Shown here: positions 30,586-42,440 of the stretch, one piece after another
Numbering within the stretch: the first letter of the stretch is position 1
Layout: each line of letters starts with the position of its first letter
Source: Hydractinia symbiolongicarpus
Taxonomy: Eukaryota > Cnidaria > Hydrozoa > Anthoathecata > Hydractiniidae
Length of the DNA: 64,000 bases
Assembly (NCBI RefSeq): GCF_029227915.1
Contig: NC_079882.1
Span: forward strand, 9,178,001-9,242,000
Direction: 5' to 3'
Made by a program: the position numbers and the translations under genes
Notes under the pieces: model-generated
What the model was told of the DNA's origin: nothing
The model's input: only the letters and a program-made list of their open reading frames with translations
Database searches by the model: none

Positions 30586-32024
30586 ATGAGAAGCTTTCAA
30601 AGTTTAAGAACATGTCAAAAACATCATGCTTAATGTTATAACAATGTAATTTATGTTCTTAATGCTTGTAAATACCTCTTTTTGCACAATATTTCAAGTC
30701 TGGTGGTGCCTTATCAATTTGAAAGTAAAGCTAAAGTTTTAATAAAAACATCAATAAGTTCGAGAAAAGTTTAGACACCCACCAGGCTGAATAAGCAAGA
30801 AATTTATTAAATAAAACTTTGCATGTGAGTAGATTTGAAAAAACAATTGAAATTTGGCGGGAAACTTCGCGAATTACAAATTATATAGAGTGCTGAACAT
30901 AAAGCATCAATTCTGCTGGAAAAGTGCCACACCTTTATTATAAAGTACTGAACAATAAACTTATCAGTAAATTGAAATATTTTCTTGTGTGATGTGTTTT
31001 TTCTTTAACCATGTGTTACTACTATTACAGAATCCTCAAAGATAAATTTCCACACAACTTAATAATTTTGCAATGACTCGCTAATTTTGGTCTTTTTGCA
31101 TAACTGGCAATTAGTGTCTCGTTTTTCAACCCTTTGCATTTTTTTTGTATATATATATTGTAAAGAGGGAACACAAACAATTTCAAATTTTATCATTAAT
31201 ATTTTTGAAAATTACGGCTTCTTAACACTTGATTGAGTGTGTGATGAAAAAACTGAAGAAAAAACCACAACTGTTTTTGAAGAATTATCTAAATATATTT
31301 CTTACGACGATTCCTATCCTCAAAAGAAACATTTCGACAATACTCTTTGTGTCTATTGCCGGATAACATTTTTTAACGATGTCCGTACGGACAAAAGTTA
31401 GACTATTTGTGTATATATCGAATTTGTTGTTTAAACTTTGTACTTGAGAATGGTCGTCGTTCAGTTTAAACGTCGTATAAAAGTGTATTTACACTTTTCG
31501 TCGTAAAGTGGTGTGGTTATTTCTTCAATTTAAATATTCAATTCGTAATGAAACATTAGGGTAACTTTTTATTAGCTCTGACAAGCGTAATAGGCGCTTC
31601 GCTAAACTTCACTTAAATACATCTCTGAAGCGAACATAATTTTGTGTCTTGGAAGTACCTGTTGTAGGGCTTCCTAATTTTTTAAGTTACCTACCAGTTT
31701 TTAAGTGGTAGCTAAGCTTGTGGTAGCTGATTTGTATTTAAAACATTAACTGTATATTTTATTCGTCCGCACAGCATTGTTTTATTGCATGTGTATAGCA
31801 AATATCGGATTTTGTAATCACGTTACATATTTTATGCATCCTTCTGTTGCGCAATAGCCTTTTCTTGACACATCAAACAAAACTGCAAAGAAACATTATG
31901 CTGTGTGACCCATGCATATAAGTCACTCTATATTAAATTTAGGGAAATTTTGAAACTTTTTCTTTTCTTTGAAGCTGACAAATTTTATTCTCGCACTGTC
32001 CGCTTTGGAGATGTAGGAATTTAA
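30586..32024. other. 3' flank and intergenic, nothing recognised
   Basis: It holds the likely 3' UTR and AATAAA (30741-30746) of the upstream transporter. After that it is AT-rich sequence with a small AAAAGTGTA/TACACTTTT hairpin near 31470-31490. Confidence 0.4.
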
Positions 32025-32195
32025 ATGATACGCAGAAGAATTTGTCACCCTCAATCCTCTCATTCAGGCACAGGTTTAAAGCATTTCCTGCAGTTTCCTC
32101 TGGCGGCATTTTTCAGGAATTATAAGGTAAAAATAACCCGCCGGATGTCGCTGCTTCCCGGCGGGTTTTTTCCCGCTGAGATTATTGCTACATGA
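32025..32195 (+). other. GC-rich hairpin plus 56-codon ORF of unknown nature
   Basis: A local island of higher GC contains a perfect inverted repeat AACCCGCCGG / CCGGCGGGTT (about 32135-32166) followed by a T run, the shape of a bacterial intrinsic terminator. A + strand frame from the ATG at 32025 to the TGA at 32193-32195 runs through it (starting MIRRRICHPQSSHSGTG and containing RRMSLLPGGFF). Neither feature matches the surrounding base composition. It may be a dispersed repeat, a transferred bacterial piece or an assembly artefact. Confidence 0.35.
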
Positions 32196-35100
32196 TAATG
32201 AAAAGTGCAAAAATACAAATATATATTCCAACCTCGTTCCTAAAGCATTTTTTTCATCTCCGTCTTAATGGCTGAGGTGTTGGAGGCAAGCATGATAGAT
32301 ATTTCCAACCTCGTCCCCAGGGCTCTTCTACGCCCATGATATTCTGATAGGACAGCTCCGTAATTTTGTAATTGTACATCTCTAAAGCGAAGACAAATTC
32401 TTTATTTATTACTGCCTCAAATCCGTTCTTCGAATATCAGTGGCTTGATTAAATAAGAGACAAAAAATACCGTGTTTTAATTCTTCGTTAGAAAAAAATG
32501 AGCTTTGGAATGTCAATCAGATATATTGCATCTTTTGTAACATCTGACAGAATAAAAATAAATAATAGAAAAATTCAAACTTTTTTCTAAAACCAATGCA
32601 GACAAGATTTTTTAAAGCTGAAACAACGCCCTTCTCGGTCTCATTTAAGAAAAATGATCAGTTTGAAATGTTTCACTGCCAAATTTGCCAAATTTTGAAA
32701 CAATAAAGTTTTTATTTTTCTTGATTTTTCTCTACTGTTTAAGGTAGAACGTAGAGGTCAGCTGTCATAGGGAGTTTGTTTGTTTTGTTGAAAAAAATGA
32801 AACCGTGTGGTAAGGTTTACGTGGGAGTACGAAAATCAGTTTTTCGTCAGATTTTTATCAAAAAAACAGAAACCCTTTTGATGCTTATGGAGAGTTAATA
32901 ACAATGATATAACTTTTACTACAACAAAGAAACTTGCACCATTCGTGTCTATGACGAGTTGATTTTAATTAAAACCTTTTTAATATAAAAAATGCTTGTA
33001 CCTTCTTTTCTTCAAGAATCAAATACTATAAAAACTAAGTAATAATTTTTTACGCCTTTTCATATTTCCGAGAAATAATAAAAGAGATTTAGGAAACTTT
33101 AAGAATTCAAATACTTTTAAGAATATGCTTTATAAGGATACGAGGCCCTTTTTCAGGGTAAAGAAAATAAATCTGTTGTTTAGAACAACAGGCAAATAAG
33201 AAAAATAAGCAGCCTAGTTAGAATTTTGATATTTTCATGAAAAATCGTGTATGTAACGGTTTTCTTCCAGTAATTTTGTGCTGCTTTCGAATTGACTGTG
33301 AAAACACAAAATATTTAAGTCTTATCGCCCTTGTAAAGATGTGAATATTTGAAATTTTGTTTTTAAAATATAACAAAGAAATGAATTTATCCTAGAACTG
33401 AGTTTACTTGACTAATCATTACCCAATAATATAGCCTTTTTATTTTGTTATTAGATAGCTAGCCAGAAATTAGCTATATTTTAGCTCCATCACTGCTCAC
33501 CAAAAGGTATTACTTCACGAAGAAGGACTTATTGTCCGGTTTATCGAGTCTAAAGCTAGTTTTAGGCCAGAATATCATATATGCAAAATGTTAAATCGGT
33601 ACCGTAACACTCGGCAAAATTTTCCAGACTCGGCAAAGCACTCGGAAAGATAGATAACTCTAACAGAAGCCAATGCGAGAAGTCAAAAGCACACGTTATT
33701 ATAAATTTATCTTTAGGTAAGTGCCTAGTTTGATGTGTGAATAAACTCCTTTCAAAGTCTTTGTTTTTGTAATACAGTTTTAATTAACTCTGACGCAAAT
33801 TAATGTCCCACCTGGCCAAACAACACTTTAACTTGCCAAAACAAATGCTCGAGTAAAACAAGATAAATACACCTTTCCCGAGGCTTATTCTTTTGATGTG
33901 CCGCAACTTTTTCTGTTGAGTTTTATAAAAAACGGACAACAGATTTGAATTCCTTATCAAAAATGTTATAAACAAAGAAAATTTCGAAACAATGCAGCAA
34001 GTAAACAATCTGTTATTCTAATTTAAAGATTTGTGGCATGTCCAACCTCTTTTTGAAAACGAGGCGGGACATGGTAACTTGAGCATTAAGAAGACTTTAA
34101 CTGTGATATATATCTCCTCAAAATAGCACTTTCTGTTGGCGTATCAAGTTAAACTTTTACACATAAATTAAACAAACTATGCTGAATTCAAATATGGTAT
34201 TCATATTTTACGAGTTTAAAAAAAGTATGACTCATGGTCTCGGGAAAGGTGTATTGACGCAAAAAGCAATCGTTAAGAATAATAAAATAACTTGCAATTT
34301 CTTTTGTTGTTATTTTTTATATTCGTCTTTGTGAACGGTTGTCAAAATGTCGTCGAAAAATGTCAATATCAAGTTACCATTAATGACTTACGAGAAAAAA
34401 GCATTGCACAACACGTTATATCGTTTTTAACTACAAGAATCTTCTGTTTTTTTGCAGAGTAAAAACGCAATCAAAAAAAAGGTAATTTTTGCCTTTTTCT
34501 TGTTTTTGTTGTTGCTGTTGTTATTGTTATTGTTGTTTTGTTTTTCTTGTTGTTTTGTTTCCGTTATTGGTTGTTGTCAATTTTCTGTTGTTTTCACAAT
34601 TACAACGAAAATGAATCGATTGATTCAAATGACATTTAGTGACAAAGAGTATGTAGTGTATCACTTTGCAATCATGTCAAACACACACGCGTAATCCAGT
34701 CGCCATTTGTAACCCATGTTGTGTAATCCCAAACTTATCTCAGTTTGCAGTCTTTTTGTGTCGCAATTTGAAATCCCACCTTGTCACGATTTGTAATCCC
34801 ACCTTTTCACGCTTTGTAATCCTCAATATAATAGATTGCAAAGTGCGGCGAAGTTGAATTAATGGGATAGGATGAAATTACAGAGTGCGACGGGGTTACA
34901 AAATGATAGACTTATCTACTTAACTTTGTTTTCATGTTGTAAAAACAATAGAAAACCATTGGCTTAAAATTTTTATTTCAAAAATGCAAAGTTGATCATT
35001 TTTTTCAGGTCCCTAAATTGAACAAAATTAATTAAAACGTAATAAAAAAAATGCAAACACTGAAACTTTGTGACGCAAAATTGAAAAACAAATAATTTTC

Positions 35101-35262
35101 GATAAAGTGAATGAAATGTATAGAAACTGCATGTATTTGCAACAACACGAAAATTTTTTACAATCAACACGAAAGTGCTTCATCCGGTTTCTCTATTTTA
35201 TCAAGACATCTTAATAGAAAAAAAATAATTCTGATGTTTTTTATCTTTCTTATTTTTAATAG
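32196..35262. other. intergenic with short dispersed repeats
   Basis: Two direct copies of a CCAACCTCGTYCC motif (32229 and 32306) belong to the family described at 39381. At about 34690-34900 there are units like ATTTGTAATCCCACCTT, then an inverted counterpart (GGGATAGGATGAAATTACAG), forming a loose fold-back. A TTG/TTA-rich tract lies at 34500-34560. No gene. Confidence 0.4.
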
Positions 35263-35281
35263 AATTTAAGTTACTTTCAAA

Positions 35282-38200
35282 ATGGCAACATCGAAAGTGA
35301 TGAAATTCTTATCCGAGCAAAAGCTTGTTGTCATGATTATCAGTGGGGCAGCCTTAGGATTTCTTATCGGCATTTTGATCAACGAGCCAATCCAAAAGCT
35401 CGAACAGCCCGATCGATACACAGCTATTACAATTATTGGATTTCCAGGCGAGCTACTTATTCGAATGTTAAAATTGTTAATTCTACCCTTGATTACATGC
35501 AGTTTGATTGTTGGATTAGCCAATCTTGACAGTAGAGTTTCTGGTAAAATTGGAGGAAGGGCTATAGTGTATTACCTATCAACAACTTGCATGGCAGCTA
35601 TACTTGGTTTGGTTCTTGTCTCAGCTATCAAACCTGGAGAATCAATGGCTCGTCCAACAACACAACCTAATCAACAGTTAGTTCGACTATCAGATTCATT
35701 TCTAGATATCGCAAGGTAACGATATTTTTTTTAATTTTCCTTTATAATCCCGAATGATCTGGAAGCCAAGCGAAAGACTTATAGGTTCTCCGTATACTTT
35801 CTACCTCCTAGTTTAACTAAATATAATTTCAAACGGTCAGTTTTAACAGAATCTCTCGCGCATCAGGGGCTAAATAGCTTTTTAATATAGTTTTCGATGA
35901 CTTACTGGGAGCCGTGATCGACCTAAAAATCAACTTTATCAGATAAAACAATGCCATACCAGGAGTTTTAGTTAATAACTACGTTTTTATAATGACCTTT
36001 GGTATAACACAGCTTCGTCGTTCATCTTGAAAGTAGGTGCGGCGCTTGATAAGGCAAGATTGTTTTCAGATAAGTTTTTTTTGCTTGCTTGTAATAGACT
36101 ATTTAGTTGCCAGAAAGATGGATAAATAAAATTTTAGTCAGCACCCACAGGCATCCAGACGTTATTTCGACCACTTCAGCTGATAATAGTGTAACCAAAT
36201 TGTTACACTAACGTAAAGGTGAAACAGTTGCAAGCTAAAGCATTATTAACAATCCATTAATCAAATATTTTAAATCATTTGGAATTTATTCTTAATATTC
36301 TATAAATCTTTCTACCCAATATTTATCTTGTAAAAATATGCCCGAACTGCTTTCGCTTTCACCTAAAACTTGGCAAAAACTATTATCAGCCCAATCAAGT
36401 TCCCAGCAATACCTCTAATACCTTTTTTAAAAAAAATTAGGGATCCATGGCTTCCTGAACGCAATACTCTACCACCTAATCACGTCTCGAGTGCTTCTTT
36501 TTCGCTTTCTGATATGTGGATAGCATACATAGTAGAGAGGGAAAAAGACGCCTTGTGGACGAGATTGCTCTACCACTAAGCCTCTAGATAGACAACCCAT
36601 CAAACATTTATGCTCATCGATTAAAGGCTCACTTTAAGAAGTACGTCCACGTATTCAAAAATTATCTACCTGCTTATATACTTCTGTTTAGAAATATGAT
36701 CCCCTCAAATATTTTGAAAGCATGTATTCAGCAGGTATGCAAGTTACAGATTTTTTTCAACTAATTAACGTTCTGGATGATGGAAACTCTTAAACTGGCA
36801 TGGAACAAGACATTTAATTGGACATGTTTATATTTTTAGGACAAAACAGAAATTAAGGAGGTCAAGACAAACATTCGATATGTAACCCAACCTGTCAATA
36901 CCACAGGTCTGACATCCTTACAAATTGATATAATGTTGCTGGAAAATAAATTAAACAAAACAATCAACAAAACTGGAGATGTTGTTTACACAAAATCAGT
37001 TGAGAAATTTGACACGTATAAAATTGGGGTCGGATTACAGCCAAAAGGTAACGCCAATTTTCTTGGTGTGATTGTGTTTGCTATTGCGGTTGGTATTGTG
37101 GCTGGTCGAATGGGAAGTGAAGCCGAAGTGTTTGTGAAGTTTCTCAGCATTTTTAACAATATTGTTACACAGCTGGTCATGTTAGCAATGTGGTACGTCT
37201 ACCCTTTTGGAGGACCTCCAAGGTTTTCCTGAACTGTAATCTTGACTAAAATAATTGGAACAACGGTATTTCTTCCATCTTTTTTTAAAGATTGTGCACA
37301 AATGGTTAATTACCTCAGTCAGTGGGCTACAGAATCGCTAATTTTGCAAACTTTGGAAACTGCTGATATTTTGACAAAATAATTACGAAAAAATTACAAA
37401 ATATTAAATATGTACATAATGATCGCTCAGAAAAAATTTTTCTAGCAAGATATACTTCCTAAAAAAATGCTTCAAACATTTTTCTAGCAAGATTGATTAA
37501 GCATCGGAACCATTTTTTATAAAAAATTTCAAACGTTTTTCTAGGAAGATAGACTTATCAACAGGACTTTTTATTAAAAAAAGCTTCAAACATTTTTCTG
37601 GCAAGATTGACTTACCAACGAAGCCTTGTATCCACGCATTCAGGTTTAAATAGGAGAACTTTTAGAAGGTTTTAAGTAAATTATTATACTGATCAAAAAT
37701 AATAGGTAAATTCAAACCGATCAACAGTTTACTTTAACATAGCTTCCGAGATATGCTATAAATATTTGTAATTTTCAACAAGAAAATTGAAATTACTTTG
37801 CCTAATGAAGGCAGGTTAGTTAAAGTGTTATCTCAATTCTTTTTAATAAGGATAGATAATTTTTTTTAAGGTACTCACCTATTGGTATTATGAGTCTTAT
37901 TATTGCAAGATTTGCTGAAATGGAAGATGTTGCAAAAACCTTCGAAAGTCTTGGCTTGTTTATTGTCACAGTCGTTGTTGGTATCGCGATCCATGGATTG
38001 ATTTTATTACCGTTGCTATTCTTCGCAATCACAAGATCAAATCCTTATGTTTATCTCAAAGGTGTTACAGCTGCAATGGCAACCGCCTTTGGTACTGACT
38101 CCAGGTAAAAAAACTTTCTTAAAAAGAGCCTAATTGTATTATTACTTGCATTTCAATATCATTGTTTCGAAATGAAATCAAATTGATAACAGAAACAAGA

Positions 38201-40041
38201 ATCTAAAATGGGAATATTCAGTAATTGTTTTGAAGATGTTTTAACCATTATTATTTTTATTTAAATCTTTGCCGCAGGAATTTTTGTCCCTCTCTGGCGT
38301 AGCGTTTATTGACAGGCCTGACAAAAAGGCTTGTCTCGCCCTCAGATATACAAAAAAACGACCACAAAAAGAGAAAATGGTCCTGGGATCAGGTTATTTT
38401 ATTTGCCAAGAACTTAGAATTACCAGTTGGATTTACCTTACAGCAGGAAACTGGCATATCACTTTTTAATAAACATGTGTTCTACCCCAACAACGGCAAA
38501 AGTTTCTTCGGTTCTGTTTTAGCGCTGCGACTCTGCCCGTTACAATAATGTGTTTGGAAGATAACTTACATTTGGATAAAAGAATCACTCGTTTCATCTT
38601 ACCTGTTGGTACAACAATAAACATGGATGGAACAGCTTTGTATGAAGCAGTCAGTGCTATATTCATTGGTAAGCAAAGAGGTTAAAATGGAAGTAGAGTT
38701 AGCGACGTGTAACAATAAAATTGTCTGTGACATTTTCTTTGACCTTTTTAGCTCAAGCAGTCGGTCGATCTTTGAGCGCCGGTGATTATATAGTCATCAG
38801 GTAATTATGCCAACTTTACCTTAAATGCTGAGAAAAAAAGGTTTAAAAGTATTATATTTAAAAATTTACATATTAATTTTTCTGTTCAAGTACGTATAAC
38901 TCAAATTAACAACCCACTGCAATCTTAAAATAATTTTTTTTTTCAGTTTTACGTCAATTCTTGCATCAGTTGGTGCTGCAGCTATTCCACACGCTGGTTT
39001 GGTTACCATGTTGATTGTTTTGGATACTGTTGGGTTGCCTAGTGACATGGTGGCTGTTATATTCTCTGTTGATTGGTTTCTGTAAGTAGCACAGTGAAAT
39101 TTATGTAGGAGTTAGCGGGGAGGCTTTATCTATTCTTAGTAAAGAAAATAGAATCATAATGCAGATTATATACAGTTAATTCTCAGTAATTCGAACCTCC
39201 AAGGGAGCGAGGAAAATAGTTCAACTTGACGAATGTTCGAGTTAAACGAAGCTCCTGTTAAGTTTAATTTAGTATAAAAATAGATTATAGTTCGATTTAA
39301 AACGATTTTTTCAAGAGGTGGGTGGGGCAACAGTACCCGGGAAAAGGTGCAATGTTGGCGATGAAAAAGGCATGCAAATCCCAACCTCGTCCCCAGGGTC
39401 TTGTGGTCCCTGAGCTGCTATTACGGAGTCGCCGCTTTCAACTTCATCAACAAGGCAAAATGCCCTGGGAACGAGGTGGTGCAAATTCCTTGTAAATTGA
39501 GTTTTCCTCAGGAGACAACATTATCTATTTATATTACATTAGGAGTTAATAAAAATTAAAAAAAAAATTAAAATCTTCCTTTCTTGTGTAAAAAGTTTGA
39601 GTTATCCGGGGTTCGAGTTAACCGAAGTTTTTTTTAGAATATGTTAATGAAACTTCAAGGAACCGCAGAGAATCCGGTGTTCGAGTTACCAGAAAGGTAA
39701 CCGTATGCTCCAAACAACCATCTAGGTTGCAACTTATTTTTTAAAGTATCCTCTACATTAAAAATGCCAAATTAAATTTGTTTTTCAGCGATCGATTGCG
39801 AACAACGATCAACGTACTTGGTGATGCTTTTGGCACAGGTATTGTACAACATTTATCAAAAGCTGATCTAGCTTCTGATGATGAAAAAATAAAGAATAGA
39901 GAAAAGCATCATCTAAAGAAGGAAGATTCAAACGAACACATTGTGAACAATCCAGGTGCAACCGATTCACTTGGTTACGTAAACGGCGAATGTATTTCTA
40001 ATAACTCGCCAAGTGTTGAATGTAAAACCACTCGAATGTAA
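35282..40041 (+). CDS. SLC1A: excitatory amino acid transporter, SLC1A family (copy B)
   Basis: Tandem paralogue of copy A, 548 aa. Coding exons: 35282-35715, 36692-36734, 36840-37192, 37871-38104, 38523-38668, 38752-38800, 38947-39081 and 39789-40041. The first seven exon lengths are identical to copy A and all phases are kept. The same hallmarks are present: SAATLP hairpin 1, [22 protein letters not shown], and D466-R-L-R469 with [18 protein letters not shown]. The Arg again predicts glutamate/aspartate as substrate. The extracellular loop carries NTT and NKT glycosylation sites. The N-terminus and C-terminal tail differ most from copy A, suggesting different regulation or location. Introns are longer than in copy A and contain repeats (tRNA-like SINE in intron 1, small inverted element in intron 7). 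The 5' UTR begins after an acceptor (TAATAG) ending at 35262. Confidence 0.95.
36415..36595 (-). mobile_element. tRNA-like SINE fragment in intron 1 of transporter B
   Basis: On the - strand two tRNA A-box-like modules occur: GGCTTAGTGGTAGAGCAATC (about 36583-36564) and GATTAGGTGGTAGAGTATTG (about 36481-36462). The spacing is about 100 bp. B-box matches are weak, so these look like degraded tRNA-derived SINE heads. Confidence 0.4.
39381..39481. mobile_element. about 100-bp inverted-end element (CCTCGTCCCCAGGG family)
   Basis: The left end CCAACCTCGTCCCCAGGG (39381-39398) faces the right end CCCTGGGAACGAGGTGG (39463-39479), an inverted pair with one or two mismatches. Direct copies of the same end sequence occur at 32229 and 32306, and a GAGGTGGTG piece at 13083. 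It is a short non-autonomous element inside intron 7 of transporter B. Confidence 0.6.
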
Positions 40042-40940
40042 TCGCAGCATATTCGCGTTACGTTTTTTTTGAACAAATCGGTCTCAGTGAGTGTCACCTT
40101 AGCTGTTAAGTGGAACGTTTGAGAAAAAAGATAAATTAATATGGCGACAAAAACTGTAAAATTTAAGTTATATGTTGTAAAAGATGACATATATACCGTA
40201 TTTCCTCTTTTTAGCGACCCTTTTTAAGCGACCCTTTCTAAAAAGCCGTCCCCTAAAGCGGAAAATAATTTATAAGCTCTTTCCCCTATTAAGCTCCTGG
40301 CGCTTGTTAGAGTCACAATAATACGTTCAAACTCCTAAACAAGCATCTGGGCGATCGAGAAGTGGACCACGACGTACACATAGACCAGCAAAGCAGTACA
40401 TGAACTATCTCTATAATAATAGCCGTCGTCTGTCTCTGCGCGGACCCCCCGCTGAGTTGGAAAATCGTGCATTTTTCATCATTGTTCCACGGGCAACGAC
40501 TAGTGTTTAATATTTCTTTTATTTACTGTACATAGTTTTTTAGATTGAAGATGAATGATAGAAGGGCAAATAAAAATTTTTATATAAGTGTTTTTGAAAT
40601 TATTTTTTGTTAAAATATCAGCTTCGACGCTGTTGAACTTGATTCTTTTAAAAAATTAATTACCTTTTCATTGTATGTAACAATACAATGCAATAAAAGA
40701 TATATTGCAGTAATTGGTAAAAGATGAAAAAATTATACAATGCTAAAAAACGTGAAAAAACGACACGACAAACAGGAAACCAGACGATAAAACTCATGGC
40801 CACTCTTCTGTCGCACAAGAATTCCACGAATTGATATCAAAATTAATGTCTATTCTCTTGGAAGTTCAGCCTACACCCGATGTTAAATATGGAGGATACC
40901 TTATGCTTCCCCACACCATATGACCGTCAAGAAACCCTAC
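40042..40940. other. 3' flank of transporter B, intergenic
   Basis: Contains the probable 3' UTR with an AATAAA at 40569. A duplicated TTTTTAGCGACCC/TTTTAAGCGACCC phrase lies at about 40209-40235. No gene was recognised. Confidence 0.4.
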
Positions 40941-42440
40941 CAGTGTTTGCCCGAGAGAAAAAAGACTTAAAGCGAATTGAAATTTTTGCGCCAACTTGTA
41001 AACCCACACACATGATGGAAATATTTTAGATCTTGTTTTTACCAACAACCCACTTTTATTCAATTTTATCATGAAGATGTTATTTTTAAAGGATTGAATT
41101 GTGCACTTCCAGCCTACAAAAGTAGGATTCAATGGGAAAACAACCATCAAGATCCTTTCCAATACTTTTAAAATCAAGTGTGCCTTTCAAAGTTACTAAA
41201 AAAATCAACCTCAGAAAGATACCGTTCTAATTTTTTTCGCACGTTGTGGGAAACTTAATAACGAAAAAATCCAAATCGAGATTTATACTTATAAAGAATA
41301 CTAGGAACAAAAACAATAAAAACCAACCCAAAATATGTTCTCAGTTAAGCAAAAAGATTTTCAAAAACAAAAAATAATGAATGAGGACTCAATATGACGG
41401 ATTCCTTATAGCACAAGCATTATGTGAGCGATATTCTTCTGTTTTTTCTACCCCAAATCCGGTTAAAGGCAGATGTAATTTATTTAGATTTCGTTAAAGC
41501 TTTTGATAATGTCGTGCTGAATCTGGTATCTGTGGCAAACTTTTTCAGTGGTTAAAAAGCTTCCTGGTCGGTCGTACTCAATCAGTAGCAGCTGAGAGAG
41601 AAAAAACCAATACCAGTTTAAGTTCACTCAGGTGTACCACAAAAAAATTGTCTTAGGGTCACTGATATTTCTAATCCTTAGTGGAGATATTGATAAAGAT
41701 ATCAAACACGGTAACCTAAAATGTTTGGCTATTGACAGCAAAGTCAGCCGAGCAGTTGCGAATGTTCAAAATGTCTCGAAGCTACAAGGAGACCTTAACA
41801 CAGTATATAAATGGGCTGAATATTCTAACTGGAATTTTATGAAAAGAAATTTAAAGTTCTCAGGTTCGGTCGCGATGATATCTTGAAACTATGGACAGCT
41901 TCCGAACATGTTTAGGATCAATTATCACAGAAAAAAACAAAGTCGGAGATTTTGGAGTAACTAAATAACAAACGATGCCTTGTTTAACAATCACATACTA
42001 AGTGTAGCTGATATTCCTGGATTTACGTACGTTTTATACCAGATCACAGGAAGTGATGTTAACTCTATGGAAAAGCATTGTGCTGTCGGCTGTGGTGTCC
42101 AACCACTGCTGGCATCATTCCAGAAATTAAATTTATTCAGTGGTACTTTATACGCAAAATCAAAGGTAAATACATTTCCGACTATTGGGATGCCCTCAGA
42201 TAATACAATTTATACTTGCGTCAAAGGCGTCCTTTACAGAATTATCTATGATTAGAAAATCATTGAAGGCTTGATTTCAAACCTTACAACAGAATTGAAG
42301 TCTCTGTTTACCCACCTCTTGGTAGGAAATGTTTATTACCACTTTACCGCACCCTACCTAGCAACTTTCAGAAGCCGAGAGCGTCCTCACTGCCACTGTA
42401 TGGTGCGAAATTACCAAAGGAGGAAAAAATTGTACAAAAT
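40941..42440 (+). pseudogene. LINE (non-LTR retrotransposon) remnant with decayed RT
   Basis: Frame-shifted coding remains appear in the right order. End of the endonuclease: THDGNILDLVFTNNP near 41010-41060. RT palm: VIYLDFVKAFDNV near 41475-41513. The region that should carry the catalytic F/Y-x-D-D reads CLAIDSK at about 41722-41742, so an active-site aspartate is lost, and VQNVSKLQGDLNTVYKWAE follows. The 3' end: VMLTLWKSIVLS near 42055-42090 and WKIIEGLI-like sequence near 42250. Many stops and frame changes are present, so it is inactive. The order and phrases fit CR1/L2/Jockey-type elements; a precise clade needs a search. Confidence 0.75.

Noticed and set aside
34452-34694. Leucine-rich + strand open frame
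   Set aside because: It is driven by a TTG/TTA-rich low-complexity tract, with no motif and no splice context.
40866-41177. - strand open frame near the LINE remnant
   Set aside because: The + strand carries the recognisable endonuclease end (ILDLVFTNN), so this is an antisense shadow.
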